From: Bordetella petrii
GTDB lineage: Bacteria > Pseudomonadota > Gammaproteobacteria > Burkholderiales > Burkholderiaceae_B
Length of the DNA: 64,000 nt
Direction of reading: 5' to 3'
NCBI RefSeq assembly: GCF_017356245.1
Contig: NZ_JAFMZZ010000001.1
Span: forward strand, 2,963,943-3,027,942
Under the pieces are notes generated by a model. The model had not been told where the DNA came from, made no database searches, and was given only the letters and a program-made list of their open reading frames with translations. A program made the position numbers and the translations under genes. Of the stretch, positions 38,691 to 49,570 are shown piece after piece (position 1 is the stretch's first letter; each line of letters begins with the position of its first letter).

Positions 38691-39062
38691 ATGACCACAT
38701 CCGATGCCTCCTTCACCGCCCCGCAAGAGCCCTGGGGCTACACGCACCCCGACTGCCGGGGCTCGACGGCATTCCTGTTCTTCACCTCGGACCTGGCCCG
38801 CACCGTGAACGAGCAACTGGCCCACGGGCCGCTCGATGCCGCCGCCCTGGAATGCGCCCAGCAGGCCGTGGACGCCCTGGTACAGCGCTACATCGACATC
38901 CAGGCCGCGCCGGCGGCGTTTGCCGGGCAGCGCATCCGGCTCAGGCTCGAGGCCGGCCAGGGTGCCGCCCCGCAGGTGGCGCTGGAAATGTCGCCCGAAC
39001 TGGAAGACCAGATCATCGAAGCGCAACGCCTGGCCCACCAGCAGGCGGCCACCCGGCATTGA
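38691..39062 (+). CDS. Unknown small soluble protein
   Basis: 123 residues, not recognised. No signal peptide or membrane segment. Segments HPDCRGSTAFLFFTSDLARTVNEQL and VDALVQRYIDIQAAPAAFAG alternate acidic and aromatic residues; the C-terminal half is acidic (ALEMSPELEDQIIEAQRL). The ATG is the first in a region with matching codon bias. The gene stands alone, and a consensus promoter for the next gene begins 20 bases after its stop. Confidence 0.6.
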   Translation: MTTSDASFTAPQEPWGYTHPDCRGSTAFLFFTSDLARTVNEQLAHGPLDAAALECAQQAVDALVQRYIDIQAAPAAFAGQRIRLRLEAGQGAAPQVALEMSPELEDQIIEAQRLAHQQAATRH

Positions 39063-39081
39063 CCCTCGTTCGCCAAAAGCC

Positions 39082-39110
39082 TTGACAAAACAATGATTTA
39101 TTCGTAGAAT
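39082..39110 (+). promoter_or_regulatory. Consensus sigma-70 promoter
   Basis: TTGACA, exactly 17 bases, TAGAAT, in an AT-rich island. Predicted transcription start near 39117, about 330 bases before the next start codon at 39448. Confidence 0.75.
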
Positions 39111-39447
39111 TCAAGGTTAAGCAGTAAAACAGCAAACGCGCCGGCGCAAAACCATCCCAAGTCAGCCAGCCGTTCTGCCGTTCGTGGCTTTGCCACTTTC
39201 CGTTTCCGGCCGCCCAGTCGCACCGGCCTGCGCGAACAACCCGCAGGCAGCCTTCCGGCCTTGAACCCCACCCCGGCCCGGCCCTGACGCCGGCCAGCAG
39301 CAAGCAGGCCCCACACGGGCCTGATGCACCCGCCTGCGCCCTGTCGCCGCGCGCGCTCGCCAGATCCCGACTGGCAGCGCCCATCGACGCACCTGCGCGT
39401 AGCGGGTGCCGCTATTCCATAACCAGAACTCGAAACAGAGGAACACC
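39111..39447 (+). other. Long C-rich untranslated leader
   Basis: Between the consensus promoter and the 98-residue gene lie about 330 bases without a supported reading frame on this strand. The middle is markedly richer in C than G, with runs such as CCTTGAACCCCACCCCGGCC and GGCCCCACACGGGCCTGATG. C-rich, G-poor RNA is what Rho loading sites look like. A GGCCCC.ACACGGGCC hairpin is the only clear fold I see; no riboswitch family is recognised. Confidence 0.45.
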
Positions 39448-39744
39448 ATGAATCGATCCATCCACCCTATCACGGCTGCGCAACTCCTGCCCCGCCGCGC
39501 GCACAGCAAGCTCGACCACACCCCCATCCATGTGGGCGACGTCGTGCACCTGAAGCCGGCCAGCGGCCCGGACATCCGCGCCACGGTGATCTACAACGCG
39601 CCGATCAACGGCACGGTCACCTACACCACCGACGTGGTCCGTCCATGCGGCCAGTCCGGCGGCCCCGGCGTGCGCATCCGCTTCCGCCACGAGCACGTGC
39701 ACCGCATCGAACCGCTGCGCCGCAACGCCGCCCCGGCAGCCTGA
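39448..39744 (+). CDS. Unknown small protein with a beta-barrel-like core
   Basis: 98 residues, not recognised. After a basic N-terminus (MNRSIHPITAAQLLPRRAHSK) the core alternates short hydrophobic strands and turns (TPIHVGDVVHLKPASG, RATVIYNAPINGTVTYTTDVVRP, GVRIRFRHEHVHRIEPL), suggesting an SH3-like barrel. AGAGGA lies six bases before the ATG. It is driven by a strong promoter through a long leader and is followed by cytochrome b561. Confidence 0.62.
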   Translation: MNRSIHPITAAQLLPRRAHSKLDHTPIHVGDVVHLKPASGPDIRATVIYNAPINGTVTYTTDVVRPCGQSGGPGVRIRFRHEHVHRIEPLRRNAAPAA

Positions 39745-39828
39745 AGACCAGGGCGCGGCTGGCTGCATGGCGCCGCCAGGCGCCATGCTACAGTCGGCCT
39801 CACCCCCCTGCGCCGCGCCCGTTCACCC

Positions 39829-40521
39829 ATGCAGCACACACGCTCGTCCATACGTATCTGGGACCTTCCCACCCGCCTGTGCCACTGGGCCCTGGCCGCC
39901 TGCGTCATTGGCGCCTACATCAGCGTCAAGCTGGGCGGGCTGTATATGGACTGGCACGTGCGCTTCGGCCTGGCCACGCTCGGGCTGGTCGTCTTCCGCC
40001 TGGCATGGGGCCTGGCCGGGCCGCGCTACGCGCGGTTCGCCACCTTCGTGCGCGGCCCCGGCGCCATCAGGCGCTACCTGCAGGGCGCGGCGGCGCCGGC
40101 CGGGCACAATCCGCTGGGCGCGCTGTCCGTCATCGCCATGCTGGCCGTGCTGGGCTTCCAGGCGGCCAGCGGCCTGTTCACCAGCGACGACATCATGACG
40201 CAGGGCCCGTTGTATGCGCGCGTGGACGAATCGCTGGCCGAGTGGTTCGGCCGCTGGCATCACACAAACGAGTGGCTCATCATCGGCCTGGTCGCGCTGC
40301 ACCTGCTGGCGGTGTTCTGGTATGCCGCCGTGCGGCGCAAGCGCCTGGTGCGGCCCATGATCACCGGCGACGCCCTGCCGCAGGATCTTCCTGCCGGCAC
40401 CCCGCCCGCCCAAGACGGCCCGGCCGTCTGGCTGCGCGCCGCGCTGTTGGCCGGCGCGGCGGCGGCGCTGGTGCTGTGGATCCGCTCGCTGGAAATCGTG
40501 GCCGATTTTTCTTTTTCGTAG
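39829..40521 (+). CDS. Cytochrome b561-family protein
   Basis: 230 residues with four to five membrane helices and the histidines of a di-haem b561/Ni-Fe hydrogenase cytochrome b fold: IWDLPTRLCHWALAACVIGAY, YMDWHVRFGLATLGLVVFRLAWG, RWHHTNEWLIIGLVALHLLAVFWY. It would move electrons between the quinone pool and a periplasmic acceptor. The convergent cytochrome c' gene is 73 bases away and is a plausible redox partner. Confidence 0.92.
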   Translation: MQHTRSSIRIWDLPTRLCHWALAACVIGAYISVKLGGLYMDWHVRFGLATLGLVVFRLAWGLAGPRYARFATFVRGPGAIRRYLQGAAAPAGHNPLGALSVIAMLAVLGFQAASGLFTSDDIMTQGPLYARVDESLAEWFGRWHHTNEWLIIGLVALHLLAVFWYAAVRRKRLVRPMITGDALPQDLPAGTPPAQDGPAVWLRAALLAGAAAALVLWIRSLEIVADFSFS

Positions 40522-40542
40522 CGCGCGGCGCATGCCACGTAC

Positions 40543-40570
40543 AAAAAAACCCGGCTTGCCGGGTTTTTTT
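40543..40570. terminator. Bidirectional terminator between cytochrome b561 and cytochrome c'
   Basis: Symmetric AAAAAAACCCGG-CTTG-CCGGGTTTTTTT type hairpin between two convergent genes; T runs on both strands. Confidence 0.88.
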
Positions 40571-40594
40571 GTTGCTGCCACAGGCCGCGCGGGC

Positions 40595-41053
40595 CTATTT
40601 TTTCTTGCGGTATGAATCGTGGCAGGCCTTGCAGCTTGCGCCCACGTCGCCAAAGGCCGCGCGCAGCGTGTTCAGGTCGCCCGAATCGGCGGCGGCCGTC
40701 AGCTTGGCCAGGTTTTCTTTCAGGCGCTCCTGCTTTTGCCGGAAGCCCGCGGCGTCGCTCCAGACCTCGGGCCGCGCCTCGCCCCCTTCGGTGCCCGGGC
40801 CGAACGCGGCCCACGGCAATCCGGCCAGCACGTTCAGGATCCGGACATTGGCCTTGATCCGGGCCGCGTCATACGGCGCCTGCCCCTTCACGACGGGCTG
40901 CATGCGGCCGAAGTGCGACCCCATCAGGGTCAGGGCCGACTGCCGGTACTTGATGGCGTCGGCCGGCTTGGCGAATTGCGACAGCGCGGGCGTGGACCAC
41001 AGCGACATGATGCTGAAACAGGCCGCGGCGGCCAGCAGGGGGACTTGCTTCAT
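40595..41053 (-). CDS. Cytochrome c' (class II c-type cytochrome)
   Basis: 152 residues. Signal peptide (MKQVPLLAAAACFSIMSLWSTPALSQF), four-helix bundle and a C-terminal haem site GASCKACHDSYRKKK; the haem motif near the C-terminus is diagnostic of class II. The N-terminal KYRQSALTLMGSHFGRM and the AARIKANVRILNVLAGLPWAAF helix agree. Periplasmic; members bind NO and CO or donate electrons. Faces the b561 gene. Confidence 0.93.
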   Translation of the reverse strand: MKQVPLLAAAACFSIMSLWSTPALSQFAKPADAIKYRQSALTLMGSHFGRMQPVVKGQAPYDAARIKANVRILNVLAGLPWAAFGPGTEGGEARPEVWSDAAGFRQKQERLKENLAKLTAAADSGDLNTLRAAFGDVGASCKACHDSYRKKK

Positions 41054-41103
41054 GGACGATCTCCCGGTAGGTGCGACGATGCCGGCCGGGCCGGCACTGC
41101 CGA

Positions 41104-43255
<2,152 letters not shown>

Positions 43256-43274
43256 GCGGCCGGCAACCCCCGGA

Positions 43275-44093
43275 TCAGGCGCCGAAGGCCTGCCAGGCCT
43301 TCATCAGCATGTACGCCGCCAGGGCGAACAGCAGGCCCGCGAACACCCGTTTCAACGTACCCACCGGCAGGCGGTGCGCCATGCGCGCGCCGGCCGGTGC
43401 CGTGAGCACGCTGGTGGCCACCAGGGCCAGCAGCGCCGGCCAATAGATGTAGCCCAGCATGCCCGGCTGGCTGGTGTTTTCGTTCAGGCCCGACACGACA
43501 TAGCCGATGCTGTTGGCCAGCGCGATGGGAAAGCCCAGCGCCGCCGATGTCGAGACGGCGGAGTGCAGCGCCACGTTGCACCACACCATGAAGGGCACCG
43601 ACAGGAAGCCGCCGCCGGCGCCGACCAGGCCGGACAGGAAGCCGATGCCGGCCCCTGCCGCCGTGGTGCCGACAATACCCGGCATCTGGCGCGAGGGCTT
43701 GGGCTTTTTGTTGCGCAGCATGCTCCAAGCCGAATAGCCCACAAACAGCGCGAAGAACAGCGACAGCCATGCGGTGCTGAGCGCCGCGAACACGGCGCCG
43801 CCCGAGAACAGCCCTCCGAGGATGATGCCGGGCGCCATGGCGAACACGATCTTCCACTGGATGGTGCCCTTGCGCTGGTGGGCGCGCACACTGGAAATGG
43901 ACGTGAACAGGATGGACGTCATCGAGGTGGCGATGGCGGCGTGCACGATCAGATCCTGTGGCATGCCCTGCCAGGTGAACAGCATGGTCAGGAACGGCAC
44001 CAGCAGCATCCCGCCGCCGATGCCCAGCAGCCCCGCCGCGAACCCGACCACCGCGCCCAGCGCCAGCAGGCAAACCAACATCGCTACATCCAC
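43275..44093 (-). CDS. TauE/SafE-family membrane permease
   Basis: 272 residues with about eight helices in two related halves. Repeated glycine motifs mark the TauE/SafE (DUF81) family: VVGFAAGLLGIGGGMLLVPFL and GIGFLSGLVGAGGGFLSVPFM. Linked in other bacteria to export of sulfite, sulfoacetate or other organosulfur anions. Its neighbour on the same strand is mnmA, 54 bases from its start, which may be coincidence. Confidence 0.9.
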   Translation of the reverse strand: MDVAMLVCLLALGAVVGFAAGLLGIGGGMLLVPFLTMLFTWQGMPQDLIVHAAIATSMTSILFTSISSVRAHQRKGTIQWKIVFAMAPGIILGGLFSGGAVFAALSTAWLSLFFALFVGYSAWSMLRNKKPKPSRQMPGIVGTTAAGAGIGFLSGLVGAGGGFLSVPFMVWCNVALHSAVSTSAALGFPIALANSIGYVVSGLNENTSQPGMLGYIYWPALLALVATSVLTAPAGARMAHRLPVGTLKRVFAGLLFALAAYMLMKAWQAFGA

Positions 44094-44147
44094 TTCGACC
44101 TCCTAATCATGAACACGAAACCTGGCGCCGCCCCCAGCGGGCGGCGC

Positions 44148-45278
44148 TCAGGCGATGATGCCGCCGCCCAGGCAGACGTCGCCGTCATACAGCACGGCCG
44201 ACTGGCCGGGCGTGACGGCCCACTGGGACTGGCTGAACGACAATTCGAAGGCGCCCTGGCCGGCCGACTCGAGCGCGCAGGCCGCGTCGGCCTGCCGGTA
44301 GCGGGTCTTGGCGCCGTAGCCGCCCGCCTGCGGCGCGCGGCCGGCCACCCAGCTGGCGTCCAGCGCCTGCAGGCGGCCCGACAGCAGCCAGGGGTGGTCG
44401 TGGCCCTGCACGACATAAAGAATGTTGCGCTGCAGGTCTTTGCGCGCCACGTACCAGGCATCGGCGGTGCCGTCGTCGCGCTGGCTGCCCTTGACCCCGC
44501 CCACGCCCAGGCCCTTGCGCTGGCCCAGGGTGTAGAACGACAGGCCATGGTGCCGCCCCACCTTCTGGCCCTGCGGCGTCAGGATGTCGCCCGGCTCGGT
44601 CGGCAGGTAGCGGTTCAGGAATTCGCGAAACGGCCGTTCGCCGATGAAGCAGATGCCGGTGGAGTCTTTCTTGGCGGCATTGTGCAGGCCGATGTCGTGG
44701 GCGATGCGCCGCACCTCGGTCTTGTGGATTTCGCCCAGCGGGAACAAGGTGCGCGACAGCTGCGCCTGGTTCAGGCGATGCAGGAAGTAGCTCTGGTCTT
44801 TGGTGGCGTCCAGCGCCTTGAGCAGCTGGTATTCGCGCCCATGCGGCCCGGCGATGGCGCGCACCCGCGCATAGTGGCCGGTGGCGATGTGTTCGGCGCC
44901 CAGGGTCATGGCGTGGTCGAGAAACGCCTTGAACTTGATTTCGGCGTTGCACAGCACGTCGGGATTAGGCGTGCGGCCGGCGGAATATTCGCGCAGGAAC
45001 TCGGCGAAGACCCGGTCTTTGTATTCGGCGGCGAAATTGACGTATTCGAAGTCCACGCCCACCAGGTCGGCCACGCTGGCGGCATCGAGCAGGTCCTGGC
45101 GGGTGGAGCAGTATTCGGAATCGTCGTCGTCTTCCCAGTTCTTCATGAACAGGCCGATGACCTCGTAGCCCTGCTGCTTCAGCAACCATGCCGTGACAGA
45201 CGAGTCGACGCCGCCGGACATGCCGACCACCACGCGGCGGCCTTTGCCGGAAGATGAGCTGAACGATGCAAGAGACAT
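44148..45278 (-). CDS. mnmA: tRNA-specific 2-thiouridylase
   Basis: 376 residues. The PP-loop GMSGGVDSS is at 19-27; catalytic C110 ([12 protein letters not shown]) and the persulfide Cys in [13 protein letters not shown] are present, as is [11 protein letters not shown]. It thiolates U34 of tRNA-Lys, -Glu and -Gln with sulfur relayed from IscS/Tus. The acidic insertion [11 protein letters not shown] is normal for the proteobacterial enzyme. Start at the ATG 12 bases from the LysR stop codon. Confidence 0.97.
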   Translation of the reverse strand: MSLASFSSSSGKGRRVVVGMSGGVDSSVTAWLLKQQGYEVIGLFMKNWEDDDDSEYCSTRQDLLDAASVADLVGVDFEYVNFAAEYKDRVFAEFLREYSAGRTPNPDVLCNAEIKFKAFLDHAMTLGAEHIATGHYARVRAIAGPHGREYQLLKALDATKDQSYFLHRLNQAQLSRTLFPLGEIHKTEVRRIAHDIGLHNAAKKDSTGICFIGERPFREFLNRYLPTEPGDILTPQGQKVGRHHGLSFYTLGQRKGLGVGGVKGSQRDDGTADAWYVARKDLQRNILYVVQGHDHPWLLSGRLQALDASWVAGRAPQAGGYGAKTRYRQADAACALESAGQGAFELSFSQSQWAVTPGQSAVLYDGDVCLGGGIIA

Positions 45279-45290
45279 GATGGCGATATT

Positions 45291-46211
45291 TTAGAGGGCG
45301 GCGGGCTCGCCGGCCGGGCGCGGCTCGGCCGCCAGCGAGGCTTCCATCAGCCAGGCCCGGAACGCCTGCAGGATGGGCAGATTGGCCTTCTGTTCGGGGT
45401 AGCACAGGTAATAGCCCTGACGCGCGCGGATCGGCAGCCGCAGGGCCACGGCCAGCCTGCCGTCGCGCAGCTCGTCTTCGATCAGGCAGCGCGGGATCAG
45501 GGCGATGCCGAAACCCGCCGCCGCGGCCTGTGACAGCAGCGAATACTGGTCGAAGCGTGCCCCTTCGAGCGCGCGCCGCGTATCGCAGCCAGCTTGCTCG
45601 AACCAGTCGCGCCAGCCTTCCAGCGCCGACGTATGGTGCAGCAGCGGATAGCGCAGCAGCTCGTCGGCGCTTTGGCAGCCGTCGCCCAGCAGGCGCGGGC
45701 TGCATACCGGCACGATGTCGCGCCCGACGATGTAGTCGGCGCCGCTGCCCGGCCAGATGCCGTCGCCGAAGCGCACGGCCGCGTCCAGTTCGGGGGTGGA
45801 AAAATCGTAGCCCTGGCGGTGCGGCAGGAACTCGACGTGGATGTCGGGCCGCACCCGCATGAAGGCGGCCAGCCGCGGGATCAGCCAGCGCGCGCCGAAA
45901 GTGGGCATGCAGGTCAGGTGCAGCGTGCCGCCCCGGCCCTGGTGCGCAATGAGCTCGACCGTGGCCGCCTCGATCTGCCCCAGGCCGGCCTGGATCTTCT
46001 TCAGGTAGCTCTGCCCCGCTTCGGTCAATACCAGGCCTTGCCTGATCCGCAGGAATAGCTCTACCCCCAGGAAGTCCTCGAGATGTTTCACTTGTTTACT
46101 GACGGCGCCCTGGGTCACGCAGAGTTCCTGGGCGGCGCGCGTAAAGCTGCTATGCCTGGCAGCCACTTCAAAGGCTTGAAGATCAGTTAAAGACGGGCAG
46201 AATCGGCGCAT
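45291..46211 (-). CDS. LysR-family transcriptional regulator (GcvA-like)
   Basis: 306 residues. Winged HTH near 8-67 (LTDLQAFEVAARHSSFTRAAQELCVTQGAVSKQVKHLEDFLGVELF), then the periplasmic-binding-protein-like effector domain (TPELDAAVRFGDGIWPGSGADY). The helix-turn-helix resembles GcvA. It is divergent from a Bug gene 154 bases away, so it probably controls that gene, and a palindrome sits just before its start. Effector unknown; it may be the Bug ligand. Confidence 0.93.
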   Translation of the reverse strand: MRRFCPSLTDLQAFEVAARHSSFTRAAQELCVTQGAVSKQVKHLEDFLGVELFLRIRQGLVLTEAGQSYLKKIQAGLGQIEAATVELIAHQGRGGTLHLTCMPTFGARWLIPRLAAFMRVRPDIHVEFLPHRQGYDFSTPELDAAVRFGDGIWPGSGADYIVGRDIVPVCSPRLLGDGCQSADELLRYPLLHHTSALEGWRDWFEQAGCDTRRALEGARFDQYSLLSQAAAAGFGIALIPRCLIEDELRDGRLAVALRLPIRARQGYYLCYPEQKANLPILQAFRAWLMEASLAAEPRPAGEPAAL

Positions 46212-46226
46212 GGCGGGCGCGGAGGT

Positions 46227-46242
46227 TTGTAACTAATTACAA
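46227..46242. promoter_or_regulatory. LysR-type palindrome in the LysR/Bug divergent region
   Basis: A perfect 6-4-6 inverted repeat TTGTAA-CTAA-TTACAA, 16 bases before the LysR start codon, in AT-rich sequence. Inverted repeats around T-N11-A are typical LysR autoregulatory sites. A second palindrome, GTTTGCGCAAAC, is at 46285-46296. Confidence 0.6.
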
Positions 46243-46365
46243 CTTCCGGCATGAAAAAAAGGAATAGCTTACGGAGAATCTTTCGTTTGCGCAAACCCGG
46301 CGCGGCGCACAGAATCTTCAGGTTTGCGAATCGCAACGATCCAATATCTTCCTACAGGGGAATCC

Positions 46366-47355
46366 ATGCAACGTCGCCATGTCATCCTGGGCCTGTCCCT
46401 CACCGCCGCGGCGCTGGCCGCGCCGCTGACCGCCGGTATCGCCCACGCACAAGACGCCTATCCCACCAAGCCCATCCGCCTGGTCGTGCCCTTCCCGCCC
46501 GGCGGCACCACCGACATCGTCGGCCGCCTGTTCGCCGACAAGCTCAGCCAGGCGCTGGGCCAGACCGTCGTGGTGGAAAACAAGGCCGGCGCCGGCGGCT
46601 CGATCGGCAGCGCCCAAGTGGCCAGCGCCGAGCCCGACGGCTACACGCTGGGCATCGCCACCGTCAGCACGCACGGCATCAACCCCGCCATCTACCACAA
46701 CCTGCCGTTCGACGCCGAAAAAGACTTCACGCCGATCTCGAACCTGGCCTCCGTGCCCAACATCATGGTGATCAATCCCAAGGTGCCGGCCAAGAACATC
46801 AGCGAGTTCATCGCCCTGGCCAAGAAAGAGCCGGGCAAGTTCGCGTACGCCTCGGCCGGCAACGGCTCGGTGTCGCACATGATGGGCGAACTGTTCAAGA
46901 TGGCGTCGGGCACCGACCTGATGCACGTGCCGTACCGCGGCGTGGGCCCGGCCCTGAACGACACGCTGGCCGGCCAGGTCGACGTGCTGTATGACAACCT
47001 GCCTTCGTCGCTGCCGCACGTGCAGGCCGGCAAGCTGGTGGCGCTGGCCGTGGCCTCGCCCAAGCGCGTGGCCGCCCTGCCCAACGTGCCCACGTTCGCC
47101 GAAGCCGGCCTGGCGGCGGTCAATGATTCGTCGTGGTTCGGCCTGATCGGCCCGGCCAAGCTGCCCAAGCCCGTGCTCGACAAGCTGCATGCCGCCGTGG
47201 TGAAGGTCAGCGCCGACCCGGCCGTGGTGCAGCGCCTGGAAAGCCTGGGCGCCGAGCCAGTGGCCAACACGCCGGAAGAATACGCCAAGCAGATCTCGGC
47301 TGAAATCGCCAAGAACAAGCGTATTGCCAAAGAAGCCAATGTAAAGATCGACTGA
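46366..47355 (+). CDS. Bug-family periplasmic solute-binding protein
   Basis: 329 residues. Signal peptide MQRRHVILGLSLTAAALAAP with cleavage near AHAQDAYP; mature start YPTKPIRLVVPFPPGGTTD, ligand segment HVPYRGVGPALNDTLAGQVD and DNLPSSLPHVQAGKLVALAV. It is close in sequence to the truncated Bug at the window start (both have the DNLPSS segment and SSWFGL). GGGGAA precedes the ATG. The divergent LysR regulator suggests inducible expression by the ligand. No TctAB permease is adjacent. Confidence 0.93.
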   Translation: MQRRHVILGLSLTAAALAAPLTAGIAHAQDAYPTKPIRLVVPFPPGGTTDIVGRLFADKLSQALGQTVVVENKAGAGGSIGSAQVASAEPDGYTLGIATVSTHGINPAIYHNLPFDAEKDFTPISNLASVPNIMVINPKVPAKNISEFIALAKKEPGKFAYASAGNGSVSHMMGELFKMASGTDLMHVPYRGVGPALNDTLAGQVDVLYDNLPSSLPHVQAGKLVALAVASPKRVAALPNVPTFAEAGLAAVNDSSWFGLIGPAKLPKPVLDKLHAAVVKVSADPAVVQRLESLGAEPVANTPEEYAKQISAEIAKNKRIAKEANVKID

Positions 47356-47363
47356 TCGATCTG

Positions 47364-47387
47364 CGGCCCCCGCTGCGGCGGGGGCCG
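47364..47387 (+). terminator. Hairpin terminator after the Bug gene
   Basis: A perfect 10-bp GC stem CGGCCCCCGC/GCGGGGGCCG with TGCG loop, nine bases after the Bug stop, followed by only a short T tract. Confidence 0.6.
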
Positions 47388-47399
47388 TTTCCTGTCTTG

Positions 47400-48287
47400 A
47401 TGCCGTATCGATTCCCCATGCTGATCAACGAACCCCTGTCTTATCGCCTGGCCTTGCCGGCCGGCTACCCGGAAACCTCGGCCGCGCTGGTGCTGGATTC
47501 TCCGCACAGCGGCACGACCTACCCTCCGGATTTCGCGCCGTCGGTGCCGTTTGCCGCGCTGCGCACCGCCGAAGACACCTGGGTCGACGACCTGTGGGGC
47601 GATGCGGTCGAAATGGGCGTGCCGCTTATTGCCGCCGCCTTTCCGCGCGCCTATATCGACGCCAATCGCTCGCTGGAAGAAATCGACCCGCAGCTGCTCG
47701 ACCAGCCGTGGCCCGAACCGCTGCCCGAGTCGCCCAAGGTAAAGCTGGGCAAGGGCCTGATCTGGCGCATGCTCGACGACGGCACGCCGCTGTACGACCG
47801 CAAGCTCGGCCTGGCCGAAGTGCGCCACCGCATCGATGCCTGCTGGAAGCCGTACCACGCCCAGGTGGCGCGCCTGATCGACCAGGCCCACGCCCGCCAC
47901 GGCAAGGTGTGGCACATCAACTGCCATTCGATGCCCAGCGTAGCCGGCATCTACGCCACCGACAAGCCCGGCCTGGTGCACCCCGATTTCGTGCTGGGCG
48001 ACCGCGATGGCTCCACCAGCGACCCGGCCTTCCGCGAATTCGTCGCCGCCTGGCTGCGCGAGCGCGGCTATGACGTCACCGTGAACGATCCCTACAAGGG
48101 CGTGGAACTGGTGCGCGCCTTCGGCCGCCCGGCCGACGGCCGCCACAGCCTGCAGATCGAGATCAACCGCAAGCTGTACATGGACGAAACCACGCTGCGG
48201 CCGTCGGCCGGCTACGGCAAGCTGAAGGCCGACCTGCGCGGCCTGACCGCCGCCCTGCTCGACTGGATGCAAGCGCAAACGGCCTGA
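47400..48287 (+). CDS. N-formylglutamate amidohydrolase
   Basis: 295 residues of the N-formylglutamate amidohydrolase family, which releases formate from N-formylglutamate, the last step of one histidine-degradation route. Key segments: LVLDSPHSGTTYPPDF (metal His), PRAYIDANRSLEEIDPQLLD (Asp/Arg) and VWHINCHSMPSVAG. Two starts are possible: ATG 47400 (MPYRFPMLINEP) or ATG 47418 (MLINEPLSYRL); neither has a strong ribosome site. No hut genes are nearby, so the physiological substrate is inferred from the family. Confidence 0.9.
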   Translation: MPYRFPMLINEPLSYRLALPAGYPETSAALVLDSPHSGTTYPPDFAPSVPFAALRTAEDTWVDDLWGDAVEMGVPLIAAAFPRAYIDANRSLEEIDPQLLDQPWPEPLPESPKVKLGKGLIWRMLDDGTPLYDRKLGLAEVRHRIDACWKPYHAQVARLIDQAHARHGKVWHINCHSMPSVAGIYATDKPGLVHPDFVLGDRDGSTSDPAFREFVAAWLRERGYDVTVNDPYKGVELVRAFGRPADGRHSLQIEINRKLYMDETTLRPSAGYGKLKADLRGLTAALLDWMQAQTA

Positions 48288-48336
48288 CGCCGGACGTTTG
48301 CGCGCATGCGGCCGGCCCACGCGCCGGCCACCCTGG

Positions 48337-48367
48337 ACGCCCTGGCAATGTCAGGGCGTTTTTTTTT
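48337..48367 (+). terminator. Intrinsic terminator before pntAA
   Basis: An 8-bp stem ACGCCCTG/CAGGGCGT with 7-base loop followed by nine T; ends the N-formylglutamate amidohydrolase transcript. Confidence 0.9.
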
Positions 48368-48445
48368 GGCTGTTCTCCTGCCTGGCCCTTCCTGACCGCT
48401 CGCCCGCGATTCGTGTATAACTACGCGAACCCAGGAGGAGAAGCG

Positions 48446-49567
48446 ATGCAGATAGGGATACCGCGCGAGACCCGGGAGGGCGAGACTCGCGTCGCAGCAA
48501 CGCCGGAGACCATTAAAAAATACCTCGGCGCCAAACATGCCGTCGTCGTCGAGCGCGGCGCGGGCCAGGCGGCCCGCTACCCCGACGAGGCCTATGCCGC
48601 GGCCGGCGCCACGCTGGGCAGCGCGCAAGACGCGCTGGGCAGCGAACTGGTGCTGAAGGTGCGCGCGCCCTCGGCCGACGAGCTGGCGCACATGAAGGCC
48701 GGCGCGGTGCTGGCCGGCATGCTCGACCCCTTCGACGCCGAGGGCCTGGACGCGCTGGCGGCCGCCGGCCTGACCGCCTTCGCGCTCGAAGCCGCGCCGC
48801 GCATCACCCGCGCCCAAAGCCTGGACGTGCTGTCGTCGCAGGCCAACCTGGCCGGCTACAAGGCCGTGCTGCTGGCCGCGCACTACTACGGACGCCTGTT
48901 TCCCATGATGATGACCGCCGCCGGCACGCTGAAGGCGGCGCGCGCCGTGGTGCTGGGCGCCGGCGTGGCGGGCCTGCAGGCCATCGCCACGGCCAAGCGC
49001 CTGGGCGCCGTGGTCGAGGCCTCGGACGTGCGCCCCGCGGCCAAGGAACAGATCGAATCGCTGGGCGCCAAGTTCATCGACGTGCCTTTCGAAACCGACG
49101 AAGAGCGCGAAATCGCCCAGGGCGCCGGCGGCTACGCGCGCGCCATGCCGCCGGCCTGGATGGCGCGGCAGGCGGCGCTGGTGTCCGAACGCTGCAAGCA
49201 GGCCGACATCGTCATCACCACCGCCCTGATCCCGGGCCGCCCGGCACCCACCCTGCTGGCGGCCGAAACCGTGCAGGCCATGAAACCCGGCTCGGTGGTG
49301 GTGGATCTGGCGGTCGAACGCGGCGGCAACTGCCCCCTTTCCGAAAAAGGCCAGGTCGTGGAAAAACACGGCGTCACGCTGGTGGGCCTGACCAACCTGC
49401 CGGGGCTGGTGCCCACCGACGCGTCGGCGCTCTATGCGCGCAACCTGCTCGATTTCCTGAAACTCATCACCGACGCCGACGGCGCGCTGGCCATCCGGCG
49501 CGACGATGAAATCGTCGCCGCCTGCCTGATGTGCGAAGGCGGCCATGTCATCCAGAAAAAGGGCTAG
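48446..49567 (+). CDS. pntAA: NAD(P) transhydrogenase alpha subunit, NAD-binding part
   Basis: 373 residues: the soluble NAD(H)-binding dI component (MQIGIPRETREGETRVAATPE; Rossmann loop VLGAGVAGLQAIATAKRLGA; SGGN-type loop ERGGNCPLSEKG). In E. coli this is fused to the membrane part; here it is separate. A very strong ribosome site, AGGAGGAG, precedes the ATG. With pntAB and pntB it couples hydride transfer between NADH and NADP+ to proton movement, supplying NADPH. Confidence 0.95.
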   Translation: MQIGIPRETREGETRVAATPETIKKYLGAKHAVVVERGAGQAARYPDEAYAAAGATLGSAQDALGSELVLKVRAPSADELAHMKAGAVLAGMLDPFDAEGLDALAAAGLTAFALEAAPRITRAQSLDVLSSQANLAGYKAVLLAAHYYGRLFPMMMTAAGTLKAARAVVLGAGVAGLQAIATAKRLGAVVEASDVRPAAKEQIESLGAKFIDVPFETDEEREIAQGAGGYARAMPPAWMARQAALVSERCKQADIVITTALIPGRPAPTLLAAETVQAMKPGSVVVDLAVERGGNCPLSEKGQVVEKHGVTLVGLTNLPGLVPTDASALYARNLLDFLKLITDADGALAIRRDDEIVAACLMCEGGHVIQKKG

Positions 49568-49570
49568 GCC

